From NCBI GenBank assembly GCA_010094045.1, contig ML986776.1, forward strand, positions 28,320 through 92,319: 64,000 nt of DNA, written 5' to 3'. A program made the position numbers and the translations under genes. Positions 11,201 through 21,506 of the stretch are shown here, in pieces (positions within the stretch are counted from its first letter, which is position 1; each line of letters opens with the position of its first letter). A model generated the notes under the pieces. The model made no database searches, was not told the origin of the DNA, and was given only the letters and a program-made list of their open reading frames with translations. The DNA is from Lojkania enalia (Eukaryota; Ascomycota; Dothideomycetes; Pleosporales).

Positions 11201-12491
11201 GGAGAGTACGGCAATGCACTCCAGGCGGCTTCATCTGGAGGCCACGAGCAGGTAGTGAAGCTTCTGCTCGAAAAGGGCGCCGACCCAAACGCACNNNNNN
11301 NNNNNNNNNNNNNNNNNNNNNNNNNNNNNNNNNNNNNNNNNNNNNNNNNNNNNNNNNNNNNNNNNNNNNNNNNNNNNNNNNNNNNNNNNNNNNNNNNNNN
11401 NNNNNNNNNNNNNNNNNNNNNNNNNNNNNNNNNNNNNNNNNNNNNNNNNNNNNNNNNNNNNNNNNNNNNNNNNNNNNNNNNNNNNNNNNNNNNNNNNNNN
11501 NNNNNNNNNNNNNNNNNNNNNNNNNNNNNNNNNNNNNNNNNNNNNNNNNNNNNNNNNNNNNNNNNNNNNNNNNNNNNNNNNNNNNNNNNNNNNNNNNNNN
11601 NNNNNNNNNNNNNNNNNNNNNNNNNNNNNNNNNNNNNNNNNNNNNNNNNNNNNNNNNNNNNNNNNNNNNNNNNNNNNNNNNNNNNNNNNNNNNNNNNNNN
11701 NNNNNNNNNNNNNNNNNNNNNNNNNNNNNNNNNNNNNNNNNNNNNNNNNNNNNNNNNNNNNNNNNNNNNNNNNNNNNNNNNNNNNNNNNNNNNNNNNNNN
11801 NNNNNNNNNNNNNNNNNNNNNNNNNNNNNNNNNNNNNNNNNNNNNNNNNNNNNNNNNNNNNNNNNNNNNNNNNNNNNNNNNNNNNNNNNNNNNNNNNNNN
11901 NNNNNNNNNNNNNNNNNNNNNNNNNNNNNNNNNNNNNNNNNNNNNNNNNNNNNNNNNNNNNNNNAGGGCGCTGACCCGAATGCACAAGATGGAGAGTACG
12001 GCAACGCACTCCAGGCGGCTTCATCTGGAGGTTACGAGCAGGTAGTGAAGCTTCTGCTCGACAAGGGCGTCGACCCGAACGCACAGGGCGGGTACTACGA
12101 CAACGCACTCTATGCGGCTTCATCTGGAGGCCACGATCAGGTGGTGAAGCTCCTGCTCTATAAGGGCGCCGACCCGAATGCACAGGGTAGATACAACGGC
12201 AATGCACTCCAGGCGGCTTCATCTGGAGGCCACGAGCAGGTAGTGAAGCTTCTGCTCGACAAGGGCGCTGACCCGAACGCACAGGGTGGATACTATGGTA
12301 ACGCACTTTATACGGCTTCATCTGGAGGCCACGAGCAGGTAGTGAGGCTTCTGCTCGACAAGGGCGCCGACCTGAACTCACAGGGTGGAGAGTACGGCAA
12401 CGCACTCTATGCGGCTTTAGAAGAAGGCCACGAGCAGGTGGTGAAGCTGCTACTCGACAAGGGTCCTAATATCAACGCGTGTGATGAATAG
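8245..12491 (+). CDS. NLR-type receptor: SesA-like, NACHT, ankyrin repeats
   Basis: STAND NTPase of the fungal NLR class, thought to act in self/non-self recognition and heterokaryon incompatibility. Proposed exons: 8245-8698, 8753-9530, then 9583 to the stop at 12491; the introns are 54 and 52 nt with CTAAC-type branch sites and both joins keep frame. Residues 1-125 resemble the SesA N-terminal domain (VVSNIVQLVDF, PKSFRHVKAELPLL). NACHT: Walker A GIPGCGKT at 206-213, Walker B VYVVLDALDEC at about 306-316, then TSRRERD. A winged-helix-like region with LDQTYDRIL follows. From residue about 671 come ankyrin repeats of exactly 33 residues (99 bp), about ten before the N gap (11295-11964) and five after it, almost identical in DNA. 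Frames before and after the gap differ, which I attribute to the gap's estimated length rather than a mutation. The full protein length is unknown. Confidence 0.88.
10363..12480 (+). repeat. 99-bp tandem repeat array (ankyrin-coding)
   Basis: Tandem array of 99-bp units, each coding one 33-residue ankyrin repeat with core GNALQAASSGGHEQVVKLLL and then DKGADPNAQGG. Units are nearly identical at the DNA level; most changes fall at a few codons: the two residues after AQGG (YY, EY, HY, RY), the residue after NAL (Q or Y), the pair after AAS (SG, SE, YR) and the residue after H (E, K, D, G). Such high internal conservation is typical of repeats homogenised by recombination. The assembly gap of 670 N sits inside the array, as expected if the repeats could not be resolved. 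Confidence 0.9.
11295..11964. other. assembly gap (670 N)
   Basis: A run of 670 unknown bases within the ankyrin array. The number is not a multiple of 99 or of 3, and the coding frame after it is shifted relative to the frame before it. Both facts suggest an estimated gap size, so the true repeat number is unknown. Confidence 0.95.
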
Positions 12492-13513
12492 CGTGGTGAC
12501 ACACTATAAGCAGCTGTAGAAGTGAGTGTCTAAAGTGGTAGGGATTGCTCAATAACTGCCTAGATTACTAATGGAATACCAGATTATATACAAGCCTTGG
12601 GAGCTGCTTATCGTCCTCAAATAGAGGAGGCTGTATTTAGAGCTAGTACATACGACTAATAGGAAGACTTGGTAAGCTTGCTTGCGCGGCAATAAGAAAC
12701 ATTATTAAAGTAGCGTATCATCTGGATTTCATCGCCACGGGCAGGGAGGACGGCCGACTCGCTCCTGCCCTACCATTATCAGGCAGCGGATTTTGGGGAT
12801 GTTTTCAGAGAGTTGAGCTGGTGGATTAGAGGTATGGCCAAGGCTGATTGAAGTCGCGAGGCTTAAACGGGGCTGAGATCAGCCCGCTTGCCAAAACCTC
12901 GCAGTGCTACAAGCTGAACCACTATATGAATTATATACGGCGGGAATATTCTAATTGGTGATCATTTCTTTTAGAGGTACAAAACCATATAGCGACCTCG
13001 CGTGTTACAAATAGACACAAGGCTGAAAACAATATCGTGATATAGTAGTGAAGTTCTAGGCCTGGATAAGGCATTTTCATAAATTCTATAAGTAGCTAGA
13101 GCTTAATAGTCCTATATTAAAGGAATTTGGTTACTTTATAAATCGATACTATGTAAAATAGGCTTAAAGGCAATAATACGAATATAATTTTTAGATAGAT
13201 AGAGTTAAAGATAGTCAGGAGTATTTATAGTAGATTCAGAAGTCAAAGTACTCATATTTCTCGCTACGGTGGGTTTTTCTACATGCAGAGATAGACGTTA
13301 TAGCTAAAAGAAAATATTTCAATAAAAGTGAAGATGTACTTTTCTCTCTTTGAATCTCCCCAACAATACACACATACAAACCATATAGCCTTCGCGCAAC
13401 GACACTTTGACAATCTACTCACTAAAAATTCATAATTCACAACATCTCCCAACCAAACCCCTCTAGCAATAAACCAAATATTAAACCAATTCAAAAACCC
13501 ACACACCATCCCA
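12492..13513. other. spacer after the NLR gene
   Basis: No gene seen. A segment at about 12735-12770 is, on the minus strand, close to a piece of the LINE relic at about 7877-7915 (both contain GGCCGTCCTCCCTGC and an adjoining GGTAGGGCAGG), so small pieces of the same repeat flank the NLR gene in opposite orientation. The remainder is AT-rich and unremarkable. Confidence 0.5.
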
Positions 13514-14401
13514 TCAAGGCTCCCCCACAACAAAAACCTCCCGATCAACCACATACGGACTGTCATACTCGCACCCCCTCGGCGTCTCCTTTTTCCCTCC
13601 ACCCAACACATCCTGGCATCCACTCTCTAAATGAAACGGTGCCATGCCGTTCGAATCTAAACTCTTAGGCTCACTCGCACTCGAACTCTCCTTCGCGCTA
13701 CTGGACCGCATCTTCCGCCCTGGCGATGCGGAAAGCACCACGCGGTTCATCGAGTACGCAAGCTCGGCCATCGGACCCGCAGGATCCTGCGCAACCCTCT
13801 TGTAGCCGGAGTAGGCGGGGCAGTGCAGCGAGCGGGTGCTCCAAGGGTAATTGCGTGTGTCTACTGTGCCGGCCAGGAAGGGGGCATCACGGAGGCGGGC
13901 GAGGGTTCCAAGGTCGATTTCCGGGGGTTGACTGTGGGCATGGTTTGGACGGGGAGTATCAGCTTCGGAGGAATGGGAAGTGAGGATATGCTGGGCGTCC
14001 GGCTTCATCCGTGAGGCCGCGGAGCTATCGTCTCTGGCTGTCGTCTCAGCGCTAGGTTGTGTATGTCGTGTACGCCCCATCTCAATATCGTGACTCCTCT
14101 TCTTCCTTGTCGACCCGCCGAGGAAGACATACACATGATAGGGCCACAAGAAGAGCAAGACGAGCAAGTTGTTCGTACTAAGGAAATACTCTTTCGGCTT
14201 CCTCTTCTCTAGGTACAAATTGCTGAAAATAGCTTTCCCGCATACGAAGAGGAAGAGGAAGATGAAGGCGCTGAGGGCCCCGAGGACGATGCTGATGTTT
14301 TGGCTGACGTCCGGGGGCATGTCGCTGGGGATTGCGCCCTTGCCGTTTTTGATGCCACCACTGCTTCCGGATCCGCCTTTGCGGGGAGTGAGTGTAAGCA
14401 T
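13514..14401 (-). CDS. membrane protein of unknown function (WPYH motif)
   Basis: Single-exon gene of 295 residues. The open frame begins further upstream with GTG; the first ATG is at 14401 (MLTLTPRKGG). Two hydrophobic segments lie near the N-terminus: about residues 35-55 (SIVLGALSAFIFLFLFVCG) and about 76-95 (NNLLVLLFLWPYHVYVFLGG). They are followed by a long Ser/Arg-rich hydrophilic tail of about 200 residues without recognised domains. I do not recognise the family. A broken relative of the membrane part lies directly upstream (15084-15563), so this may be a small locally duplicated family. A 5' exon cannot be excluded. The function is unknown. Confidence 0.6.
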   Translation of the reverse strand: MLTLTPRKGGSGSSGGIKNGKGAIPSDMPPDVSQNISIVLGALSAFIFLFLFVCGKAIFSNLYLEKRKPKEYFLSTNNLLVLLFLWPYHVYVFLGGSTRKKRSHDIEMGRTRHTQPSAETTARDDSSAASRMKPDAQHILTSHSSEADTPRPNHAHSQPPEIDLGTLARLRDAPFLAGTVDTRNYPWSTRSLHCPAYSGYKRVAQDPAGPMAELAYSMNRVVLSASPGRKMRSSSAKESSSASEPKSLDSNGMAPFHLESGCQDVLGGGKKETPRGCEYDSPYVVDREVFVVGEP

Positions 14402-15083
14402 TTTGATTATGGGATGCACCTTATATGTGTGCACTCGCCCAAATGGGTATGTTTCATTAGTCTAGAGATTAAACTCAAAGAGGTCGCTGTGAAAATAAAT
14501 ACAAGGGCGGAAACAACGAAATACCTAACATTGTAATTGTATATCGTAGGATAAGAACCACGCTTTGTCAATCTTGTTCTTGAAAGTGGTTGTGTAGCCG
14601 AAATTCACAAGACGGTGATGTTATGTAGGCGAATGCACTCGACTTTGGAGCTTGGGGTTGAACATAATACTATCTTGAAATTGATAATTCATGAAAATAG
14701 CGAATGGAAGATATACAAATACGATCATCGGACCATCATTTTATACTGCATATTCTGATCATATTGAAGACCTTTGATAAAGACACTCTGTTCATGGGAC
14801 GGGGGGCAAACAGGGCAAAGAACCACAATGCCAAGGACCTTATGTACTTGCCCCATTCTTTGATAAGACGCTACGCTCTGGGATATCTACTAGGCGATTG
14901 CTATTCATAACCTCAAAGTCGCTTCAGCTCCCATGCCGGTGTACCATTAACCGAGAATGACCACTCCAACTTCCCATAACCGGAGGACTTTTCTGGGCGT
15001 TATGTTACTTCTGCATTGCCCCACTCTTCATCGCTCTCCTACTGAATCTTCTTCATGCTCTTACCTGTTGCTTTCACTCGCAA

Positions 15084-15563
15084 CTAGGCTCCAAATTTGT
15101 ATAGGTGGTACGGCCACATGAACGCTAGGATTAGAGGATTGATAGCGGTGTAGATCAGCTTCTTAGCTAGGGTGCGTTTCATGCATATTTAGAAACAAGG
15201 TAGCGTGAGAAAGAACACCAAGAGGAGAATGAGAGTGGTCGCTATAATGGCTGTCTTTTCGGCGGTGCGGTTGTCTGGGGATGTACTCCGAAGCTCGATT
15301 TGCGAAGCGACGTGCTTGATAAGCATAGAATAGAGATATAGAGAGTCTGAGAGAGATATTTCCGGTATGATGGCGGATCTAGCATAGTAAATAGAGGAGA
15401 TGCTATCGGCTCGGGATTTGTACTTGTTAAGCATCGTAGCAGAAGCATCTTGTTCAGGCATAATGATCTCGAAATATTGGCAATAGCCGGGGCTATTACT
15501 GGAGAACGCGTTCTGAACTCCGAATATAATCGACTGAAATGTTTTCCGACAAGCAATGCTCAA
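15084..15563 (-). pseudogene. broken relative of the WPYH membrane protein
   Basis: On the minus strand an open frame ends at 15189 in a hydrophobic segment (IIATTLILLLVFFLTLPCF then TAA). In the same frame after this stop the reading continues KRTLAKKLIYTAI and NPLILAFMWPYHLYKFGA before another stop at 15084-15086. The second block matches the second membrane segment of the neighbouring gene (NNLLVLLFLWPYHVYVFLGG), including WPYH and the following Tyr and Phe, and the two hydrophobic segments occur in the same order. I read this as a tandem copy inactivated by stop codons. The N-terminal part of the frame (to 15563) has no match to the neighbour and may belong to something else. Confidence 0.5.
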
Positions 15564-15831
15564 AACACGAATACTTGAAAGAAATCAGAATATCCCTTGC
15601 GTCCATTGGGCAGTCCTGCGACACAGAATCTCTATACAAGGATTAGCATGAATGAGAAAGACACTTCTAGTGCCATCAAACTACTCACATTGTCCAGCAA
15701 GGAAAACAGATCGATATAGCCATATACTCTTGAAATCGGATTAATGCGTTTACACGAGCATCCCCACGTATTCCATGCTGGCCTAAGAGGAGGCTAACCA
15801 GCAACTCAAACTCTCGTCGCCCCAACGCAGA

Positions 15832-16464
15832 TCAGCGTCGGAGGGGCCAGTTCGGTTCTATTGCAAATGAATCCCGCCCAGGGCCCCCCGCAGCTTCAGC
15901 CAGCGGCTCGAAATGAGTAAGCGGTCTTCTGTCGAGGCCCATGGCAAGCGCAGCATTTGTTCGGTTGTGCCTCGCCTCGGCATTCTGTGCATAGTTTCCT
16001 TTCCGGAGCACCGACTTCGTGCAGGACGGTTTTCTTTGCGGAGGTACTAGAGGCACCGGAGAGCTCGCGGGTAAGTCTTGTAAAGGTATTACCGAGACTG
16101 TGGAGCTGGTAAAGCTGCTGGAACTACCTGTGCCTTCCGCACCGGATGAATCTGTTCTTCCGTGACGGTGCCGACGTGAACAACAGCAGGTGCGGCCGTA
16201 GCAAGCAAGCAGCCAGACAACAGCGACGGTGGTGATGATGACGGGTATGACGCCCGCGCACAGGATAGCGACGACCTCCTTGGTGGAGAGCTTGAAGCCA
16301 CCGTCGGCTGATTCGATGAAGCGCGGCATGATGCTAGCGCCGCTGTTCGCAGGCGCATCGGCAGCGGAAATAGACATGACGGCGACGAGATGCAGTTTAC
16401 TCGGCCGGATCTGGAGAGGCAATGAAGTGGGCGTGGGGAATGGTCGAGCTATAGCGTGGGGCAT
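15832..16464 (-). CDS. single-pass membrane protein, unknown function
   Basis: A 210-residue protein from an ATG at 16464, single exon. One strong hydrophobic segment lies at about residues 64-87 (EVVAILCAGVIPVIITTVAVVWLL), followed by a Cys-rich juxtamembrane stretch (CYGRTCCCSRRHR) that could be palmitoylated, then a Ser/Thr/Pro-rich cytoplasmic-type tail. No catalytic or binding domain is recognisable. The first 30 residues are only weakly hydrophobic; a second Met at residue 30 could be the true start. It faces away from the alpha/beta hydrolase gene, whose stop lies about 300 bp away. Confidence 0.55.
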   Translation of the reverse strand: MPHAIARPFPTPTSLPLQIRPSKLHLVAVMSISAADAPANSGASIMPRFIESADGGFKLSTKEVVAILCAGVIPVIITTVAVVWLLACYGRTCCCSRRHRHGRTDSSGAEGTGSSSSFTSSTVSVIPLQDLPASSPVPLVPPQRKPSCTKSVLRKGNYAQNAEARHNRTNAALAMGLDRRPLTHFEPLAEAAGGPGRDSFAIEPNWPLRR

Positions 16465-16639
16465 GGTAGGGACAAAGACGTTGTGAAGGGGGACAAAGAA
16501 AACTCAAGGAGTAGACCGAGTTGTGTGAAGGCGACGGCGGTGGGCACGATAGCTCGGCGTATTGTGCCGCCTAGGCAGGCACGTGGGCGCTCTTTCGGTC
16601 AATGGCAGGAAATGGATACACGGGAGCAAGGAGGGGTGA

Positions 16640-16692
16640 TGATGATGGCGGCGGTGGTGATGGTGGTGGTGGTGGTGGTGGTGGTGGTGGCA
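16640..16692. repeat. GGT/GTG microsatellite
   Basis: Simple-sequence tract rich in GGT triplets (about 10 uninterrupted copies near 16661-16690), lying in the roughly 300-bp spacer between the membrane-protein gene and the 3' end of the hydrolase gene. Nothing else is seen in that spacer. Confidence 0.85.
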
Positions 16693-16777
16693 GTCACCGC
16701 AAAGATGACATGTTCAGCGGTGAAGGTGAATAAGACTTAGCTTAGGTAGCTTCCTGCCCGCTCAGGTTGGCCACACG

Positions 16778-18202
16778 CTAAAGAGACGTGCCTGCTCCAA
16801 ACTCCTGCAGCACCGCCAGGGCGATGGGACTCCACTTCATCATGGTATTGTGGTCTGCATCCAAACATGTCAGCGCTCAACGATCCATCTACATCGCTAC
16901 AAGCAGCTCACCTCCATGCTTTGCGATGAGCTTACTGATGCTCCTCGCGCCAGAACGCCATACTTCCTGCCGCCCGGCCTCGCCCAAGTCTACCACGCGG
17001 ACCTCGTCTATGTCCTCTTCATCCGTCAACGAGTCTTGTAGAGCAGCCTCAAGCGTTGATCTGAACAGCTCCTGGCTTTGGTCCCAGGGCATCGTTGTGT
17101 CGTCTTCCGCATGGACAATCATGACACGGAACTTTGAGCTCATTCGAGCCAATGTAGCTAGTCTTGCCTGCGTTCGCCAACTGTCTCTTATCCTGCGACT
17201 GAACCACGCTTGCAGGGCCGGAAAGGCCTTGACAGGTGCAAGCAAGGGCAGAACGCCGGCGATCGAGTAAGCAGAAAATGCATTTCCCGTGCTTGTGAAT
17301 GCAGCGCACAGAATGAGGCCAGAAAATTCAACGGGGAGCTCGAGGTTGATGTAGTGGTGCGCGATGCCTGTCGCAACTGCCGTCCCCAGCGAATGGCCCA
17401 GCAAGAGGATCCGGTCTGAGGAGATTTTGGCAACATGAAGCGCCCATTCGACTACAGCTTCGGCGTCGCTCAAAAGACCTGTCTCGGATGGAGAGCCCGT
17501 GGATTTCCCGAAGCCGCGGTAGTCAAAGGAAATGACGAAAATCTTGTCAGACGCGCCGGCCGAGTACATACGATATTCCTCCGTGCGGCGGCCTTGAGCA
17601 ACGGTGCCGGTGTTCTGAAATGTTGGCCACAATCCGATTTTATGAAACCAGGACTTACTCCGTGAACTAGAAGCAATTAGCCAAGCGTAGAAAGTTAGAG
17701 CAGGTATGTTTTACAGTAGATGATAAGTCGTGCTTCGGGATCATCTCGAAGAAGTTTGAAGGCCAGCTTTCCCTCGATGTCTTCATGCTGCCCCGACTTC
17801 TCATTCACAAAGCCTTCTAAGTTCTTTGAGTACACCCCCAAAGGCGCGATAAGCCAAGCAAATAACCTCTCGCCGTCTCTGGTGGGGATCCGGAAGGGAG
17901 CAACCTGGTTCTCTGCCGGCTGGTCAGCTGAGCGTCGCGGAACGCCGCGCAGATCGCATGTACTTAGGAACCCGGCTCGTTCGGGTTCTTCGAGCCATTT
18001 TCCAGGCCAGAGCGTCACCCAGTGCAGGTATAACATCCTAACTTGTGTGAGTCATGACGGCCTGTTGCTGCTGCTGCTGCCTGCCTGCCTAACGAGGGAC
18101 TGACTGCTTTTGCACCCAAGGAATGCAGCACAAGAGGGTCAACGGGATCCAAATCCCGCTCACTGTTACAACAGGGATTGCAACGGAAGAATACCAGCTC
18201 AT
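16778..18202 (-). CDS. alpha/beta hydrolase, ABHD12/BEM46-like
   Basis: Serine hydrolase of the membrane-anchored ABHD12/BEM46 type, predicted to cleave a lipid or ester; substrate unknown. Five exons on the minus strand: 18202-18132, 18037-17715, 17666-17659, 17614-16912 and 16854-16778, giving 393 residues with all joins in frame. Exon 1 (from MSWYSS) supplies a hydrophobic N-terminal anchor and is the least certain. Exon 3 is only 8 nt; it supplies Phe-His-Gly so that the spliced product reads IIYFHGNTGT, the family's oxyanion motif. Nucleophile elbow GHSLGTA, acid in VHAEDDTTMP, and base His in KHGDHNTMM, which is created by the last splice. Introns are 44-94 nt. Without splicing, none of the oxyanion or base blocks is in frame, which supports the model. 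Confidence 0.85.
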
Positions 18203-18609
18203 GGCGTTGCAGCAAAGCGCTCCAGAGTAAATGGGTAGGGAAAGGATGAGGTTAGGGAACAGGATCCGTGAGATTGCGCTTTAGGGTCCGCGACTAGACG
18301 CGTATGGAGGGCCTGACTTGGCTAAAGCACTCCATCCACCCGCATCTGTCTTTCCACGCTTGAGCAAGACCTCCCTCTCAAATCTTGCCCAATGTAGTGG
18401 TAGAATGCGAGATGTTAATCCATTGTCGGGTTGGCGTGCCTATGAGCCCGAAAGCTTACGAGAGAATCGTACGCGCTTTCTTACTGGACGCCGCAGCAGC
18501 CCCGCCAGCGTGCAGCATGCACGACCGGCCTGTATTTAAAGTCCTAATCATTCGCTTCAATAATTGTAAACACCAAACAACGACTTCCGCATCCCAGTCA
18601 CTAATCAAT

Positions 18610-19227
18610 ATGTCTATTACCACCCCAGGAGATCTTCCTTCCAAGCCATCCGTCTACCACGGCTCCTGCCACTGCGGCACCATCCGCTACTCCATTAAGC
18701 TCACCTTCCCCATCGTCAAATCCAACGACCGCCTTGCAAAGCTCGTCCGCGTCTACAAATGCAACTGCACCACCTGCCACAAAATGGCCATGTTCCACTG
18801 CCGCGTCGCGAATCCCGCCACTGACTTCATCCTCACCTCGCCCTCAGCCATTGAAGAAATGGGGGAGTACCGCACCGCTGAAAAGGTGATTGGGTGGTAC
18901 TTCTGCAAGAATTGCGGTGTGAGGGTTTTTGGTGTCGGCGGGGGGTGGGTGCAGCGGGAAATTGATGGTGGAGAGTGGGGTGAGGCGGCGGATGAAGGGG
19001 TCAGGAAGACGGTCTGGGCTACGGAGGAAGGGCCGCTGATTAAGCGTGTGTTTGATGGGAAGGAGATCGAGATGCCGTTGCATTATGTCAGTGTCAATGC
19101 AGTGACGTTGGAGGGCGTGGATTTGAGGGAGTGGCATGAGAAGGGGTGGATGTTTTATGTGGATCGGAGGTTCGATTCGAAGCCTGGATTTCGGTGGGAG
19201 GGGCCGTATGAGTGCGGGATGTATTAG
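18610..19227 (+). CDS. GFA/Mss4-like zinc-binding protein
   Basis: A 205-residue protein of the GFA (glutathione-dependent formaldehyde-activating-like, CENP-V) fold. Start chosen at ATG 18610 (MSITTPGDLP); the frame is open upstream but the extension has no motif. The zinc-ligand pattern is visible: GSCHCGTIRY (CxC), then CNCTTCHKM (CxxC), and later FCKNCGVRVFG (CxxC), in the usual order and spacing. Many fungal members are annotated as formaldehyde-activating, but this activity is doubtful for most, so I would not assign a substrate. Likely cytosolic. No intron needed. Confidence 0.85.
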   Translation: MSITTPGDLPSKPSVYHGSCHCGTIRYSIKLTFPIVKSNDRLAKLVRVYKCNCTTCHKMAMFHCRVANPATDFILTSPSAIEEMGEYRTAEKVIGWYFCKNCGVRVFGVGGGWVQREIDGGEWGEAADEGVRKTVWATEEGPLIKRVFDGKEIEMPLHYVSVNAVTLEGVDLREWHEKGWMFYVDRRFDSKPGFRWEGPYECGMY

Positions 19228-19828
19228 TAGTTGTGTGGGTGGCTGATTGGAGTAGAGTTTGCGGATCTGCAAGTCCTCGGCGGAGAGGTTTTATAGAAAT
19301 GGAGTAGCTTAATTCGTATTTCTGACCCGTGTCTTCTGGAGAAGCTCAAATTACTACATTGTCCGATAGATGCAATTTGACAACTATGAGTTAAACGCGG
19401 GACACATGTATCTATAGAAATTTTCTCACCATAGTGAAATTGTACTATTACCGATTCGTGTGCTTAATCCTATACTATACTACCACTGAAGTTCTGATTT
19501 AGGCAGGAATATCGTCATAGCCTTACAAGATTAAAACCAGATTACTTACAAAGCGTCATGGCTGCGCCAAGAGTATTAGCGTTATGACGCCTACGCGTCT
19601 TGAATAGTGAGAATTATAAGGGTGATTACCGCACCGGATTTTTTCAAACAACATTACGTAGTAACTACCTCACGGCTCTCTTAGCAATATACAGTTTAGT
19701 AACAATCTCGCTCAATAAACACGCTCTGTATTAATGATTCTAAACGCTTCAAATATCTAAATTTTTGTTCCGTCGAATGATTAAGCGCTCCGTCTGGTAG
19801 GCTATTGGAACTATATGTTATTTATAAT
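19228..19828. other. AT-rich spacer
   Basis: No gene or structured repeat recognised between the GFA-like gene and the solo LTR. Confidence 0.5.
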
Positions 19829-19999
19829 TGTAAGCAGGAGGGGGTAGAGACTGTATAGGGTGGTATAGATAGATGTATTGATGGTGTACTATGGTGTTCC
19901 CTTGACCTCTCGGTCAAGGTACGGCGGGGGAATATATAGTACATGAGACTGCTTAGTCAAGGGCTGCACAGCTGACCAGGCACGTGACCTGAACTTACA
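19829..19999 (-). mobile_element. solo LTR (copy 1)
   Basis: A 171-bp element. Read on the minus strand it begins TGTAAG and ends GCTTACA, has a GGTCACGTGCC block near its start, a TATATATT core and a GACCGAGAGGTCA palindrome. It is flanked by a perfect 5-bp target-site duplication, ATAAT (19824-19828 and 20000-20004). A second copy in the opposite orientation lies at 25687-25856. TG..CA ends, 5-bp duplications and no internal coding region identify it as a solo long terminal repeat (or a very small LTR-type element). I cannot assign Copia or Gypsy. Confidence 0.85.
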
Positions 20000-21506
20000 A
20001 TAATTAAGTACGTTCATCTACTCTAATTAACATGTTATTGTTATTACCCCCGAAAATCTATGCTAGATTAGTATTCTTATACTAATTAAGAGAGAAAGTA
20101 TTTTCCATCAATAAATATCCACAAAGCTATCAGAGAGTAAACTGAAAAATGAAGAACACCCACAGAGTAGAAAATTTTGATAATGACCGTTTCATTCAAT
20201 ATCTATCTTTATAGCAATTGGGGACATGAAGAAGGAAAGGGCGAAGCACTAATTACGAAAGGAAGAAGGAATTTTCAGAGCCATTCTTAATCGTACAAAT
20301 AGAACCTGACCATATATTGTTACAAAAATGGAAAGAAAGAAAAGGGAATGGAACGGAAGGGAAAAGGCGGAACAGGGGAAGAGAACATATGGGATCTCAA
20401 AGATGTTCCTATTTGTGGGCGGTATTGAATGGCAAAAAATATGGTTTCTCCTTGACCTGTTTCGGGAAATCATCGTCTACCCACTCCAGGAAAGCCTGGT
20501 TCAATCAGCAATATTCCGTATTCATATCAAGATGATCGAATTTTCCTGCGCCCCGAAGACTTTCATAAATCGACATCACCTAGAATTCTATCGGGGCGCG
20601 CTGATATAGTTTTCAGGCTTCCGTGAGGCACCATGGAGTAATAGTGTTATGCAACTTCAAGACATTCTTTTCGAAGGTTCCTGCACTCAATTTCCCCACT
20701 CACTGACACCGACGTTCCGGCACCGTGCGTAGGAACCTGGAGAGTTATACATGATCCTTGCCCAGAAACGTTGCGGAGTTGGAGCCCCCCTAGGCAGGTG
20801 CAATCTGGAAGTGTGACAGAAGCGATGTCGAAGAGGCTACAGAGACAATAATTTTTGACCTAGAACCTAATGAATGATAATTTATATTCAGCATCTACTG
20901 ACACCAGCGCTCTAATTAAGAAGTGGGTTGTTAGATCTGAGATTACCAACTGAGAAGGAAATATAGAATTCTATTTTCCTTTTTATATTATACATTTTTG
21001 TTGGAGGGTGCCTCCATGGTGTTTGCCCTCGCACGTGATCGTATTAGTGCCTTGGCATGCCCACATATATATAGCTTCCTCCATAGCTTCAATATACCTC
21101 AAGCCCTCCGTCCAACAATTTTCAGGGTTAAAGACATTTGGGCATATTGTGGAATCAACAGGGCATGAACACCACGACCAATTCCCGCTTCAGGAATTTT
21201 TACATCACAGTGCTGTATTATTATTAAGAATATAAAGGATCCCAAGTTGTGAACACTTTCTAATTGCTAGGTATTCATCTCTATTGTAAACAGTGGTCCT
21301 AGACCACTCTGAAGCGCTTATCCATGCTTGGTAACCTTAGGCGCGAACATGTTGGATACTGATAGAAGCTCGGACCTACCCCCCGCTTATCGCGGCATGA
21401 GCCCTTCCTTTCCGACCAGATCCTTCCCCTTGGCTGTCCATCAATAGCAGCAACCAGAATCCCATAATTAGAAGATTTTATTTCTTAAACACAGGTTATC
21501 ACTTCT
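20000..21506. other. AT-rich spacer
   Basis: About 1.5 kb with only short, motif-free open frames (for example two overlapping ones at 20317-20609). No gene or repeat is recognised beyond the LTR that borders it. Confidence 0.45.

Noticed and set aside
10245..12405. Long open frames on the minus strand through the ankyrin array
   Set aside because: They are antisense by-products of a 99-bp repeat with no stops in several frames; the sense frame has the NACHT-ANK domains and correct introns.
18610..19227. Calling the GFA-fold protein a formaldehyde-metabolising enzyme
   Set aside because: The fold and zinc ligands are visible, but the activity is not established for most family members.
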